Part shown: one piece after another, positions 1-6,320 of the stretch
Layout: each line of letters starts with the position of its first letter
How positions within the stretch are numbered: the stretch's first letter is position 1
Assembly: GCA_017516785.1 (NCBI GenBank)
Contig: JAFXAV010000045.1
Location: 1 to 24,212, forward strand
From: Oscillospiraceae bacterium
GTDB taxonomy: Bacteria; Bacillota_A; Clostridia; Oscillospirales; Oscillospiraceae
Direction of reading: 5' to 3'
Length of the DNA: 24,212 nucleotides
The notes under the pieces: model-generated
The model's database searches: none
The model's input: only the letters and a program-made list of their open reading frames with translations
Told to the model about the DNA's origin: nothing
Translations under genes and position numbers: made by a program

Positions 1-194
1 AGTTTGTCTGTGAGTTTGCGCCGCACCACTTGCCTCCCTCTCTGAGGGAGGTGGCAGCCCGAAGGGCTGACGGAGGGAGTGTCCTATCGACTTTACGACA
101 CTCCCCCAGTCAAAAATCAAAGATTTTTGCCAGCCCCCTCAAAGCGGGGACCGAGGGTGGCTTCGCCACCAAACAGCTCGCCAAACTGCAATTT
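1..194 (+). repeat. MITE-like palindromic element, copy A (left end cut by window)
   Basis: This non-coding block is nearly identical in its core to 8081-8281 in the opposite orientation. It is a chain of short hairpins: CCTCCCTC-TCT-GAGGGAGG, CAGCCCGAAGGGCTG, GAGTGTC...GACACTC, CAAAAATCAAAGATTTTTG and GGTGGCTTCGCCACC. Its right end AAACTGCAATTT (183-194) is the inverse of AAATTGCAGTTT, the left end of the complete copy. The window begins inside that left end (AGTTTG). It encodes no transposase, so it fits a non-autonomous, MITE-like or REP-like element. Open frames across it are repeats of the same peptide seen in copy B and are not genes. Confidence 0.75.
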
Positions 195-207
195 GTTTTT
201 CATTTAC

Positions 208-239
208 GAAAAAGGCAGCGACGGATGCCGCTGCCTTTT
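208..239 (-). terminator. Rho-independent terminator of the mntP operon
   Basis: The stem AAAAGGCAGCG (210-220) pairs with CGCTGCCTTTT (229-239). On the minus strand the hairpin runs into a T-rich end (TTTTTCG). It lies 6 bases after the stop codon of the lipoprotein gene at 245. Confidence 0.85.
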
Positions 240-244
240 GTATT

Positions 245-802
245 TTAGTGAACCTTTACTTCAGCGCCCTCAACCTGATTTGCGCAGACAGTCTGGAATG
301 CGTCAACAAAGGAATGAGAAGCCATGCCGGTGTCGCTGCCGACCATGATCAGCATCACAACATCGCCGAAGGAAGCAGTCATCAGATCGTCTGCTTCGAC
401 GCAGATCCACTTTCTCTGGTCGATGCCGGTCTTCATAGCTTCAGCAACGGATGCAGGATCCATGCCCTCAGCGGTGCGGACCATGACCATGGAGAAAGCG
501 ATGGAACCCATCATGGGCTCGTAAACGCCAATTTCGGTGATGCCCTCGGCGCTGTCCAGGCCGGTGTAGTACTTGATGGCCCACAGGCCGTCCTCGCTGG
601 TGTCGGTCAGATCCACGGGGATCACGCCGCCCATGAACTCAACAGGCTGCACCTCGACAACCTGAGTCAGCAGCTCTTCCAGAGTACCTTCCAGATTTGC
701 AGCGGGAGCTTCGGGAGCCTCGGTGGGCTGTGCTGCGCCGCCGCAGGCAGTCAGGCCGAAGACCATGACCAGAGCAAGCAGCATAGAAATAAACTTATTC
801 AT
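245..802 (-). CDS. Small secreted lipoprotein, resembles DUF4358
   Basis: The 185-residue protein starts with a lipoprotein signal: positive MNK, a hydrophobic stretch, and lipobox LTAC with Cys20. A Thr/Pro/Glu/Ala-rich linker follows (about residues 23-36), then a compact alpha/beta domain. It should be anchored on the outer face of the membrane. The segments YYTGLDSAEGITE, EPMMGSIAFSMVMVR and VVMLIMVGSD recall, from memory, the DUF4358 lipoprotein family common in Clostridia. That family has no firm function, so the match is tentative. The SD GGAGG precedes ATG at 802. The gene lies 16 bases after the VanZ-like gene, with a strong terminator behind it, so it is the last gene of the mntP operon and probably shares its Mn-dependent expression. 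Confidence 0.85.
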   Translation of the reverse strand: MNKFISMLLALVMVFGLTACGGAAQPTEAPEAPAANLEGTLEELLTQVVEVQPVEFMGGVIPVDLTDTSEDGLWAIKYYTGLDSAEGITEIGVYEPMMGSIAFSMVMVRTAEGMDPASVAEAMKTGIDQRKWICVEADDLMTASFGDVVMLIMVGSDTGMASHSFVDAFQTVCANQVEGAEVKVH

Positions 803-818
803 GTTGTTTCCTCCAAAT

Positions 819-1259
819 TTATGTTTTGTTTTTTATTCTTTTGATTACATGATAACCGCACAGAAGCAGGATCATACCTGCCGCTGCGCCTGCCGTATCG
901 ATCCATACATCGACAAGGCTCGGTCCCCGGTCGGGACTGAACATCTGGATGGTCTCATCAACCAGAGCTGCGGCCATGCCGCAAAGCACCGGCAGATGCC
1001 ATCTCCGCTCCCCTGCCAGGCGAAACCTCCAGCAAAGAAGCGCGCCCAGACAGGCAAACTCCGTGAAATGGGCCGCTTTTCGGACGAATAGATGCACTGC
1101 AGGTGCATGTTCTTCCGGAATTCTCAGCAGCTCCATGACAAACTCCATCTCGCCGCCGCTCATGGCGCCGGATGCGCTGCCGGGAAGCAGGGAGTTTCCC
1201 CAGATGAGGGCCAGATTCAGCACAATGAGAACCGTGCTGATTTTTTCCTGCTTTCTCAT
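819..1259 (-). CDS. VanZ-like membrane protein
   Basis: The 146-residue membrane protein carries the VanZ family pattern: RKAAHFTEFACLG (about 60-72), ALVDETIQMFSPDRGPSLVD (about 97-116) and an IDTAGAAAG helix near the C-terminus. There are about four hydrophobic segments: 8-26, 62-79, 88-105 and 118-137. VanZ of enterococci gives low-level teicoplanin resistance, but most relatives are unassigned, so a resistance role should not be assumed. Its ATG overlaps the mntP stop by four bases (ATGA), and there is only a weak SD. Translation is therefore probably coupled to mntP. It is the middle gene of the riboswitch-led operon. Confidence 0.88.
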   Translation of the reverse strand: MRKQEKISTVLIVLNLALIWGNSLLPGSASGAMSGGEMEFVMELLRIPEEHAPAVHLFVRKAAHFTEFACLGALLCWRFRLAGERRWHLPVLCGMAAALVDETIQMFSPDRGPSLVDVWIDTAGAAAGMILLLCGYHVIKRIKNKT

Positions 1260-1828
1260 GCCAGAATTCCCAAGTGCTCCAGCAGAATCTTCAGACCCAG
1301 CAGGATCAGAATCACGCCGCCGGCCATCTGTGCCTTCTTTTCAAAGCGGCTGCCGAAGATATTGCCGATCTTCACGCCGATGGCAGAAAACACGCAGGTG
1401 GTCAGGCCAATTAGGGTGATTGCCACCCAGATGTTGACATTGCCGGCCATAGCCAGGGAAATGCCGACAGCCAGTGCGTCAATGGATGTGGCCACAGCCA
1501 TGACGAACATGGTCTTCACGGAAAGATCCGCGCTGTGCTCTTCACAGTCGCAGTCGCATCCGAAGGCGTCTTTCAGCATATTGCCGCCGATGATCGCCAG
1601 CAGACCAAATGCAATCCAGTGGTCCACTGCCTCAATAGCTTCGGCAAAGAGGGTTCCCAGGAAGAAGCCGATGAGGGGCATCAATGCCTGGAAGCCGCCG
1701 AACCACACGCCGCAGGTCAGCTGGCCGCCAAGGGTTGCTTTCTTCATGGCAAGGCCTTTGCACACGGACACCGCGAAGGCATCCATGCTCACGCCCACAG
1801 CCAGCAGGAAGAGTTCTCCAAAACCCAT
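1256..1828 (-). CDS. mntP: Manganese efflux pump MntP
   Basis: The 190-residue, six-helix inner membrane protein of the MntP (former UPF0059) family exports Mn2+. The two halves are related, each with a membrane acidic motif: SMDAFAVSVCKG (about 14-25) and SIDALAVGISLAMAG (about 114-128). A cytoplasmic loop with CDCDCEEH (about 91-98) between the halves may bind metal. Length is normal for the family. Start ATG at 1828 follows GGAGG (1840-1844) at a rather long spacing of 11 bases. A yybP-ykoY Mn2+ riboswitch lies directly upstream, which supports the assignment independently. It is the first gene of the operon mntP - vanZ-like - lipoprotein. Confidence 0.95.
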   Translation of the reverse strand: MGFGELFLLAVGVSMDAFAVSVCKGLAMKKATLGGQLTCGVWFGGFQALMPLIGFFLGTLFAEAIEAVDHWIAFGLLAIIGGNMLKDAFGCDCDCEEHSADLSVKTMFVMAVATSIDALAVGISLAMAGNVNIWVAITLIGLTTCVFSAIGVKIGNIFGSRFEKKAQMAGGVILILLGLKILLEHLGILA

Positions 1829-1891
1829 AAAAAAATAAACCTCCGTACTGAAGTATGGTCAGCACAGAAGCTCGAAAAGGGCTGGCCGACC

Positions 1892-1982
1892 GCAAAGTCT
1901 CGTCAATTAAGACCCGGCCAGAAGGTATCCCTTCAGCATGTTGACCAGGCCACGCAAAGGCTGCGCCGACTACTCCCTTTTC
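1892..1982 (-). promoter_or_regulatory. yybP-ykoY manganese riboswitch aptamer
   Basis: Read on the minus strand, the leader opens with AAAAGGGAGTAG (1970-1981), continues through GTCAACATGC and a GGCCGGGTCTTAATT arm, and closes with GACGAGACTTTGC (1892-1904). The conserved GGGAGTAG and GAGACTTT blocks that flank the metal site of yybP-ykoY RNAs are both present at the right distance, with an AAAG/CTTT closing helix. Between aptamer and start codon, CCATAC-TTCA-GTACGG forms a small hairpin abutting the GGAGG. This suggests control of translation initiation: Mn2+ binding would free the ribosome site. That mechanism is inference; the aptamer family is well supported. Confidence 0.88.
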
Positions 1983-1989
1983 ATGGCGC

Positions 1990-2018
1990 ATTATAACAAA
2001 AGGCCCGTCCGATGTCAA
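1990..2018 (-). promoter_or_regulatory. mntP promoter inside a terminator hairpin
   Basis: The minus strand has -35 TTGACA (2013-2018), 17 bases, then -10 TATAAT (1990-1995), a perfect consensus. The start point would be near 1983, so the RNA would begin at the first base of the riboswitch. The -35 lies in the loop of the terminator that ends the upstream azlD transcript. Confidence 0.88.
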
Positions 2019-2028
2019 GGGACGGGCC
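1997..2028 (-). terminator. Terminator of the cysteine desulfidase-azlCD operon
   Basis: Perfect 9-bp stem GGCCCGTCC (2002-2010) / GGACGGGCC (2020-2028), followed on the minus strand by TTTTGTT. It lies 17 bases after the azlD stop. Confidence 0.85.
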
Positions 2029-2045
2029 AAAAATACACTGTTTCT

Positions 2046-2354
2046 TTACAAAAGCGCAATAATTCGTTCCGAAATGAACACCGCCGCGCAGCTTGCCAGG
2101 GACACCACGATGAGGCTCTTTCCACGAAATGCCAGAATCACAGCCACCGCCAGGGCGGCAATGCCGCTGAGGATATAGGTGGTGTCGTAGAGGATTGCCG
2201 GGAAGGTCATGGCCGTCAGGCAGGCATAGGGCACATAGTGCAGGAACGACCGGACAAAACGGCTCTTGATCGGCTTGCGGAAGACCGTCAGGGGCAGCAT
2301 CCGGATGAGGTATGTGGTCACCGCCATGGCGATGATGTAGGTATAGATGCTCAT
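2046..2354 (-). CDS. azlD: AzlD family amino acid export subunit
   Basis: The 102-residue, very hydrophobic protein matches the short AzlD partner of AzlC. It has an N-terminal helix (IYTYIIAMAVTTYLIRMLPL), the basic loop FRKPIKSRFVRSFLHYVPYA, and two more hydrophobic stretches. AzlCD pairs are branched-chain amino acid exporters, first known from azaleucine resistance in Bacillus. The start codon overlaps the azlC stop by four bases (ATGA), typical of subunits made together. A terminator follows. Confidence 0.93.
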   Translation of the reverse strand: MSIYTYIIAMAVTTYLIRMLPLTVFRKPIKSRFVRSFLHYVPYACLTAMTFPAILYDTTYILSGIAALAVAVILAFRGKSLIVVSLASCAAVFISERIIALL

Positions 2355-3061
2355 TCGGCCACCTCCTCGTCAGGGATGGGAAACAGCCAGGCGCAGAGGG
2401 CGGCGGCTGTCACGGTGCAGATGACGATGGAGATACCGGCAGAAACGGTGTTCAGCACCGGAAACCAGGTAAAGAGGCAGCTTAAGACAAGGGCCATCAG
2501 GCAGGCTGCGAGCACAGCCTTTTCTTCCTTTGCAGGGGGCACCACAATGGCGATGAACATGCCGTAGAGCATCACACCCAAGGCGGTGCGGACCATCAGA
2601 GGCAGCACGGAGCCTGCCAGGGCGCCCAGCAGAGTGCCACAGGTCCAGCCGATGAAGGGCAGCGTGCCGAGACCCAGCATAAAGGCTGTGGTCAGGGGCG
2701 TTTTTTCCGCCATAGCCAGGGCAAAAATCTCATCGGTATTGAAAAATGCGATGAAAATCCGGGGAAGAACTCCGATGCGGCCGCCCATCTTCTGGGAAAG
2801 GGCCAGGCTCATCAGGGCATAGCGGCTGTTGATGACCAGCTGGGTCAGAATCAGTTCCCAGAGTCCCGATGCCGCCAGAATCAATGTCAGGCCCGCAAAC
2901 TGGCCTGCACTGGTCAGGTTTGATGCGGAAATCAATGTGGCGTCCAGAGCCTTGATGCCGTTGGCTGCCGCCATGGCGCCGAAGCCGAAGCTGACGCTGA
3001 AGTATCCCATACCCACCGGAAGTCCCCGATGGACACCGGTGCGGTAAGCGTTCCAATTCAT
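2351..3061 (-). CDS. azlC: AzlC family amino acid exporter
   Basis: The 236-residue polytopic membrane protein has AzlC hallmarks: an N-terminal RTGVHRGLPVGMGYFSVSFGFG with the conserved P-x-G turn, SAGQFAGLTLI, LINSRYALMSLAL-like text (about 75-88), and FNTDEIFALAM (about 108-118). Length is typical. With AzlD it forms an exporter of branched-chain or related amino acids. It lies 35 bases downstream of the cysteine desulfidase gene without a terminator and has no obvious promoter of its own. The SD is poor, so translation may depend on the upstream gene. Substrate here is unproven; the operon partner suggests a sulfur amino acid or a by-product of its breakdown. Confidence 0.93.
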   Translation of the reverse strand: MNWNAYRTGVHRGLPVGMGYFSVSFGFGAMAAANGIKALDATLISASNLTSAGQFAGLTLILAASGLWELILTQLVINSRYALMSLALSQKMGGRIGVLPRIFIAFFNTDEIFALAMAEKTPLTTAFMLGLGTLPFIGWTCGTLLGALAGSVLPLMVRTALGVMLYGMFIAIVVPPAKEEKAVLAACLMALVLSCLFTWFPVLNTVSAGISIVICTVTAAALCAWLFPIPDEEVAE

Positions 3062-3096
3062 AAATCAGATCATCTCGATTTTGCGTAATAATGTGT

Positions 3097-4377
3097 TCAG
3101 TCATTCTGGAGCATAATCTCCAGAATGGTCTTGTCGGTCTCCTTCATGCCCTCCCTGGCCAGGATACCGATGTTGCGGACAGTCTTGTCCACGCCCTTAG
3201 TGACGATGCCGTCGCCGCCGTAGAACTGCTGGTCTTCCAGATACATGTGGTAGCCCAGAATGCCCGCATCCACCGCTGCGGCGATTTTTGCCGCACAGGA
3301 TGCCTTGGCGCCGTCGCAGATGGTGCCGGAGAGAATGGCAATGGCATTGACCACAATGTGGGCAACAGCCTCTTCGCCACCGCCCTGAAGGTATGCAATG
3401 CCCGCGCCTGCACCGCAGCCTGCGGAAATGGCACCGCAGTAAGCAGACAATCTGCCGATGCCCGCCTTCTGATGGACGGTGACCAGGTCGCTGAGGGCAA
3501 CGGCCCGGAGCAGCATATCGTCAGGCACATCCAGTTCCAGTGCATAGATGGCCACCGGCACGCTGGCGGTAATGCCCTGATTGCCGGAGCCGGAGAGGAT
3601 GATGACGGGCATATCGCAGCCACTCATCCGGGCATCGGAACCGGCGGCAGCATAGGCTCTTGCCTTGTTGTCGATGGAGCCGCCCTGGCGGCGCATTATG
3701 ACCTTGCCGATGTTGGCGCCCCAGCGGTGGCGCATACCCTCCCGGGCGATGGCCATATTGTAGCGAATCTGCCGCTCCACCACTTCCCGGATGTCTTCCA
3801 CATCCAGACAGTCTGCAAAGGCTACGATATCCTTGATGGTCAGGCAGGATTTATCCGTCAGTCCCTCTTCGGAGGAGTCCGAAATAGGCAGTTCCAGCAG
3901 CTTTTCGCCGTCCCGCTCAATCAGCACAATGTTGGTGTGATTGTTGACGATCCGCACCCGGACCTTATGTCCCTGGGCCTCCACGGTCAGGTCAATATCG
4001 AAAACCAGGTCGGAATCCGCCGCCTGGATATCAGGATCAACTGCCTCAATATAGTCGGGCAATCCAGCTCTCTGTTCTTCCGTCACCTGGCTGATGACCT
4101 GCAGCTCCTTTTCCGCATCGCCGCAGTAAATACCGGCGCAGACCGCCGCCGCCAGGCCATGGAGTCCGCCGGTGTTGGGAACCACCACGCTCTTGACATT
4201 TTTGATGATGTTGCCGCTGACGAACAGGGTCACTTTTTCAGGCAGCGCGCCCAGAAGCTGCCGGGCTTTGGCGCCGGCATAGGCCAGGGCGATGGGCTCG
4301 GTGCAGCCCATGGCAGGCCGCAGCTCTTCTTTCAGAATGTTGACATACTGCTGATACAGGTGGTCTCCTTTTTTCAT
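3097..4377 (-). CDS. cyuA: L-cysteine desulfidase family (UPF0597 / CyuA-like) enzyme
   Basis: The 426-residue cytoplasmic Fe-S enzyme is related to L-serine dehydratase alpha chains and to the CyuA/YhaM group. It is predicted to split L-cysteine to H2S, ammonia and pyruvate. Cys25 in AMGCTEP, Cys321 in ISAGCGAG and Cys361 in GAKASCAAK are the probable [4Fe-4S] ligands. The spacing between the last two (40) and the position of the first match, as I recall, the cysteines reported for the Methanocaldococcus enzyme. SGSGNQG (262-268) is a conserved substrate-loop motif. An in-frame ATG at 4395 exists, but AGGAG sits 8 bases before ATG at 4377, so the shorter form is chosen. It heads the operon with azlC and azlD. 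A serine-directed dehydratase cannot be excluded. Confidence 0.88.
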   Translation of the reverse strand: MKKGDHLYQQYVNILKEELRPAMGCTEPIALAYAGAKARQLLGALPEKVTLFVSGNIIKNVKSVVVPNTGGLHGLAAAVCAGIYCGDAEKELQVISQVTEEQRAGLPDYIEAVDPDIQAADSDLVFDIDLTVEAQGHKVRVRIVNNHTNIVLIERDGEKLLELPISDSSEEGLTDKSCLTIKDIVAFADCLDVEDIREVVERQIRYNMAIAREGMRHRWGANIGKVIMRRQGGSIDNKARAYAAAGSDARMSGCDMPVIILSGSGNQGITASVPVAIYALELDVPDDMLLRAVALSDLVTVHQKAGIGRLSAYCGAISAGCGAGAGIAYLQGGGEEAVAHIVVNAIAILSGTICDGAKASCAAKIAAAVDAGILGYHMYLEDQQFYGGDGIVTKGVDKTVRNIGILAREGMKETDKTILEIMLQND

Positions 4378-4421
4378 AGGGGGATCTCCTCTCATGGATC
4401 GACATGGTTTGCATTGTACTG

Positions 4422-4450
4422 ATTATAGCAGTCCGGCAGGGAAAAATCAA
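4422..4450 (-). promoter_or_regulatory. Promoter of the cysteine desulfidase operon
   Basis: Minus strand: TTGATT (4445-4450), 17-base spacer, TATAAT (4422-4427). The -10 ends 45 bases before the start codon at 4377. Confidence 0.78.
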
Positions 4451-4487
4451 CCGCACAAACACAAAGATGCGTCAGCGGCGCACAGAT

Positions 4488-4698
4488 AAATTGCATTTTG
4501 TTGAGCTAATACCTTCCCCCTGGGGGGAAGGTGCCCCGAAGGAGCGGATGAGAGGACACACTCAAATAGTTTAGTATACTTCTGTAATTCTGTACTTTTC
4601 CCCTCATCAGTCAGTCCTGTCGGACTGCCAGCTTCCCCCCAGGGGGAAGCTATAGGGCGCTCCCGCGCCAGTGCAACACTCCGCCAAACTGCATTTTT
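4488..4698. repeat. MITE-like palindromic element, copy C (variant core)
   Basis: The 211-bp element is bounded by AAATTGCATTTTG (4488-4500) and CAAACTGCATTTTT (4685-4698), near copies of the ends of the element at 8081-8281. Its interior differs: two outward palindromes, CCTTCCCCCTGGGGGGAAGG and GCTTCCCCCCAGGGGGAAGC, face each other around an AT-rich centre. GATGAGAGG on one side is mirrored by CCCCTCATC on the other. There is no credible reading frame. It fills the gap between the metQ terminator and the desulfidase promoter. Confidence 0.75.
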
Positions 4699-4714
4699 CC
4701 AATCTCTTCACCAT

Positions 4715-4741
4715 ATAAAACAAGGGAGGCTTTCGCCTCCC
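4715..4741 (-). terminator. Terminator of metNIQ
   Basis: The stem GGGAGGC (4724-4730), loop TTTC, GCCTCCC (4735-4741) is followed on the minus strand by TTGTTTTATA. It begins 15 bases after the metQ stop codon. Confidence 0.88.
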
Positions 4742-4756
4742 TCAGTCTGTTTTCAC

Positions 4757-5563
4757 TTAGAAAATGGGCACAACTGCGCCGGAGTAGGTGTCGTTGATGT
4801 AAGCCTTGACAGCATCACTCAGCAGAGCATTCTTCAGAGCCTGGATCTTTTCAGCATTCTCGTTGCCTTCCTTGACGACCAGAACGTTGGCATAGGTGGT
4901 AGCGGAGATGGACTCGGCGTCCTCAACAGCCAGAGCATCGGTACCGGCATTCAGGCCAGCCAGCAGAGCGTAGTTGCCGTTGATGACAGCCAGAGCAACG
5001 GAGTCACGGACACCGGCGATCTGAGCAGCTTCCATTTCGATGATTTCCAGATTCAGGGCATTCTCGGTGATGTCCAGAACGGTGGCTTCCATGCCGACGC
5101 CGTCTGCCAGACCGATGATACCTTCAGCTTCCAGCAGCAGCAGAGCGCGGGCGCGGTTGGAACCGTCGTTGGGGATGGCAATCTTGTCGCCCTCAGCCAG
5201 GTCGGCGATGGCGGACTTGGTGCCTGCGTAGATGCCGAAGGGCTCGTAGTGAACCATGGCAACGCTCACCAGATGGGTGCCATTTTCAGCATTGAAGGTG
5301 TCCAGGTAGGGCACATGCTGGAAGTAGTTGGCATCGATTTCGCCGTCTTCGACCACGTTGTTGGGAACCACATAGTCGGAGTACTCGGTGACTTCCAGGG
5401 TCCAGCCGTCCTTTGCCAGGACTTCGCCGGCAACCTTCAGGATCTCAGCATGGGGGGTGGGAGAGGCAGCGACGGTGATGGTCTTGTCGTCGGCGGAGCC
5501 GCCGCAGGCGGCCAGGCTCAGGGTCAGAACCAGAGCCAGAGCGATAGCGAGGATCTTCTTCAT
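4757..5563 (-). CDS. metQ: Methionine ABC transporter substrate-binding lipoprotein MetQ
   Basis: The 268-residue NlpA/MetQ family lipoprotein has a signal of about 19 residues ending in lipobox LAAC (Cys20). The mature part starts with ITVAASPTPHAEIL, the family's opening strand. It also has DYVVPNNVVEDGEIDANYFQHVPYLD (about 63-88), IAIPNDGSNRARALLLLE and a VINGNYAL-like hinge segment. It is anchored outside the membrane and delivers D/L-methionine or close analogues to MetI/MetN. SD AGGAG precedes ATG at 5563. It follows metI by 45 bases and ends the operon. Confidence 0.95.
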   Translation of the reverse strand: MKKILAIALALVLTLSLAACGGSADDKTITVAASPTPHAEILKVAGEVLAKDGWTLEVTEYSDYVVPNNVVEDGEIDANYFQHVPYLDTFNAENGTHLVSVAMVHYEPFGIYAGTKSAIADLAEGDKIAIPNDGSNRARALLLLEAEGIIGLADGVGMEATVLDITENALNLEIIEMEAAQIAGVRDSVALAVINGNYALLAGLNAGTDALAVEDAESISATTYANVLVVKEGNENAEKIQALKNALLSDAVKAYINDTYSGAVVPIF

Positions 5564-5608
5564 ATTTCTTAACTCCTTTTCTATTTTAGATGCTTCAGGG
5601 CATCAAAA

Positions 5609-6319
5609 TTAACTTCTGTTGCGCAGGCGCTTGTCCATACGCTGTGCCAGATGGCCGCCTGCAGACTGGAAGATCTGGACCAGGATGATCAGGCCGATGA
5701 CGGCAGCCCACATGACAATAAACTTAAAGTTGTAGTAACCATACTGGATGGCAATCTTGCCCAGACCGCCGCCGCCGATGATACCAGCCATGGCGCCGTA
5801 GCCCAGGATGGTGCCGACGGTGATGGTGCCGCCGGAAATCAGACTGGGAACCGCTTCGGGAAGCAGTACCTTGGTGATGATCTGCCAGGTGGAGGCACCC
5901 ATGGACTGGGCAGCTTCAATAACGCCCTGGTTCACTTCACGAAGGGAGCTTTCCACCATTCTGGCAACCAGAGGGAATGCACAAACCACCATGGGAGGGA
6001 TCGTGGCAGGAGTACCCACCTTGGTGCCCACGATGATCTTGGAAAGAGGCAGGGCGATGATCATCAGAATCAGGAAGGGCACGGATCGCAGCAGATTGAT
6101 CACAACATTTACGATCTTCATCAGCCAGCCGGACAGCGGGTGAATGCCCTCTTTTTCACCGGTGACCAGGATCACGCCCAGAGGCAGGCCGATCACATAG
6201 GCAAAAATCACTTCCAGCACCAGGCTGTACAGGGTTTCCCAGGTGGCAAAGGGAAATTCGCTGAGGATGATTTCCACCTGCTGGGCCACTTTTACGGGAT
6301 CGGAAAACAGATCAAACAT
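5609..6319 (-). CDS. metI: Methionine ABC transporter permease MetI
   Basis: The 236-residue permease has about five to six membrane helices. The ABC coupling loop EAAQSMGASTWQIITKVLLP (about 136-155) contacts the ATPase. N-terminal ATWETLYSLVLEVIFAYVIG and FPLVARMVESSLREV are typical of the MetI subfamily of the HisM-like permeases. The start lies two bases after the metN stop, and its SD (GGAGG) is inside the end of metN. A second-gene position behind the ATPase matches the common metNIQ order. Confidence 0.95.
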   Translation of the reverse strand: MFDLFSDPVKVAQQVEIILSEFPFATWETLYSLVLEVIFAYVIGLPLGVILVTGEKEGIHPLSGWLMKIVNVVINLLRSVPFLILMIIALPLSKIIVGTKVGTPATIPPMVVCAFPLVARMVESSLREVNQGVIEAAQSMGASTWQIITKVLLPEAVPSLISGGTITVGTILGYGAMAGIIGGGGLGKIAIQYGYYNFKFIVMWAAVIGLIILVQIFQSAGGHLAQRMDKRLRNRS

Positions 6320-6320
6320 C

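Noticed and set aside
30..348. Open frames across the first repeat element (starting MPPSLREVAARR and MSYRLYDTPPVKNQ)
   Set aside because: The same peptides appear where copy B of the repeat is translated; they are products of a repeated non-coding element with no ribosome site.
819..1259. Glycopeptide resistance gene
   Set aside because: VanZ-like proteins are common outside resistance clusters; no vanA/H/X/R/S genes are present.
1256..1828. Control of mntP by the DtxR-type regulator at 8697
   Set aside because: No matching operator seen near the mntP promoter, the regulator has iron-type ligands, and the riboswitch already explains metal control.
3091..4422. 443-codon plus-strand open frame
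   Set aside because: Antisense shadow of the cysteine desulfidase gene, which has motifs, a promoter and an SD.
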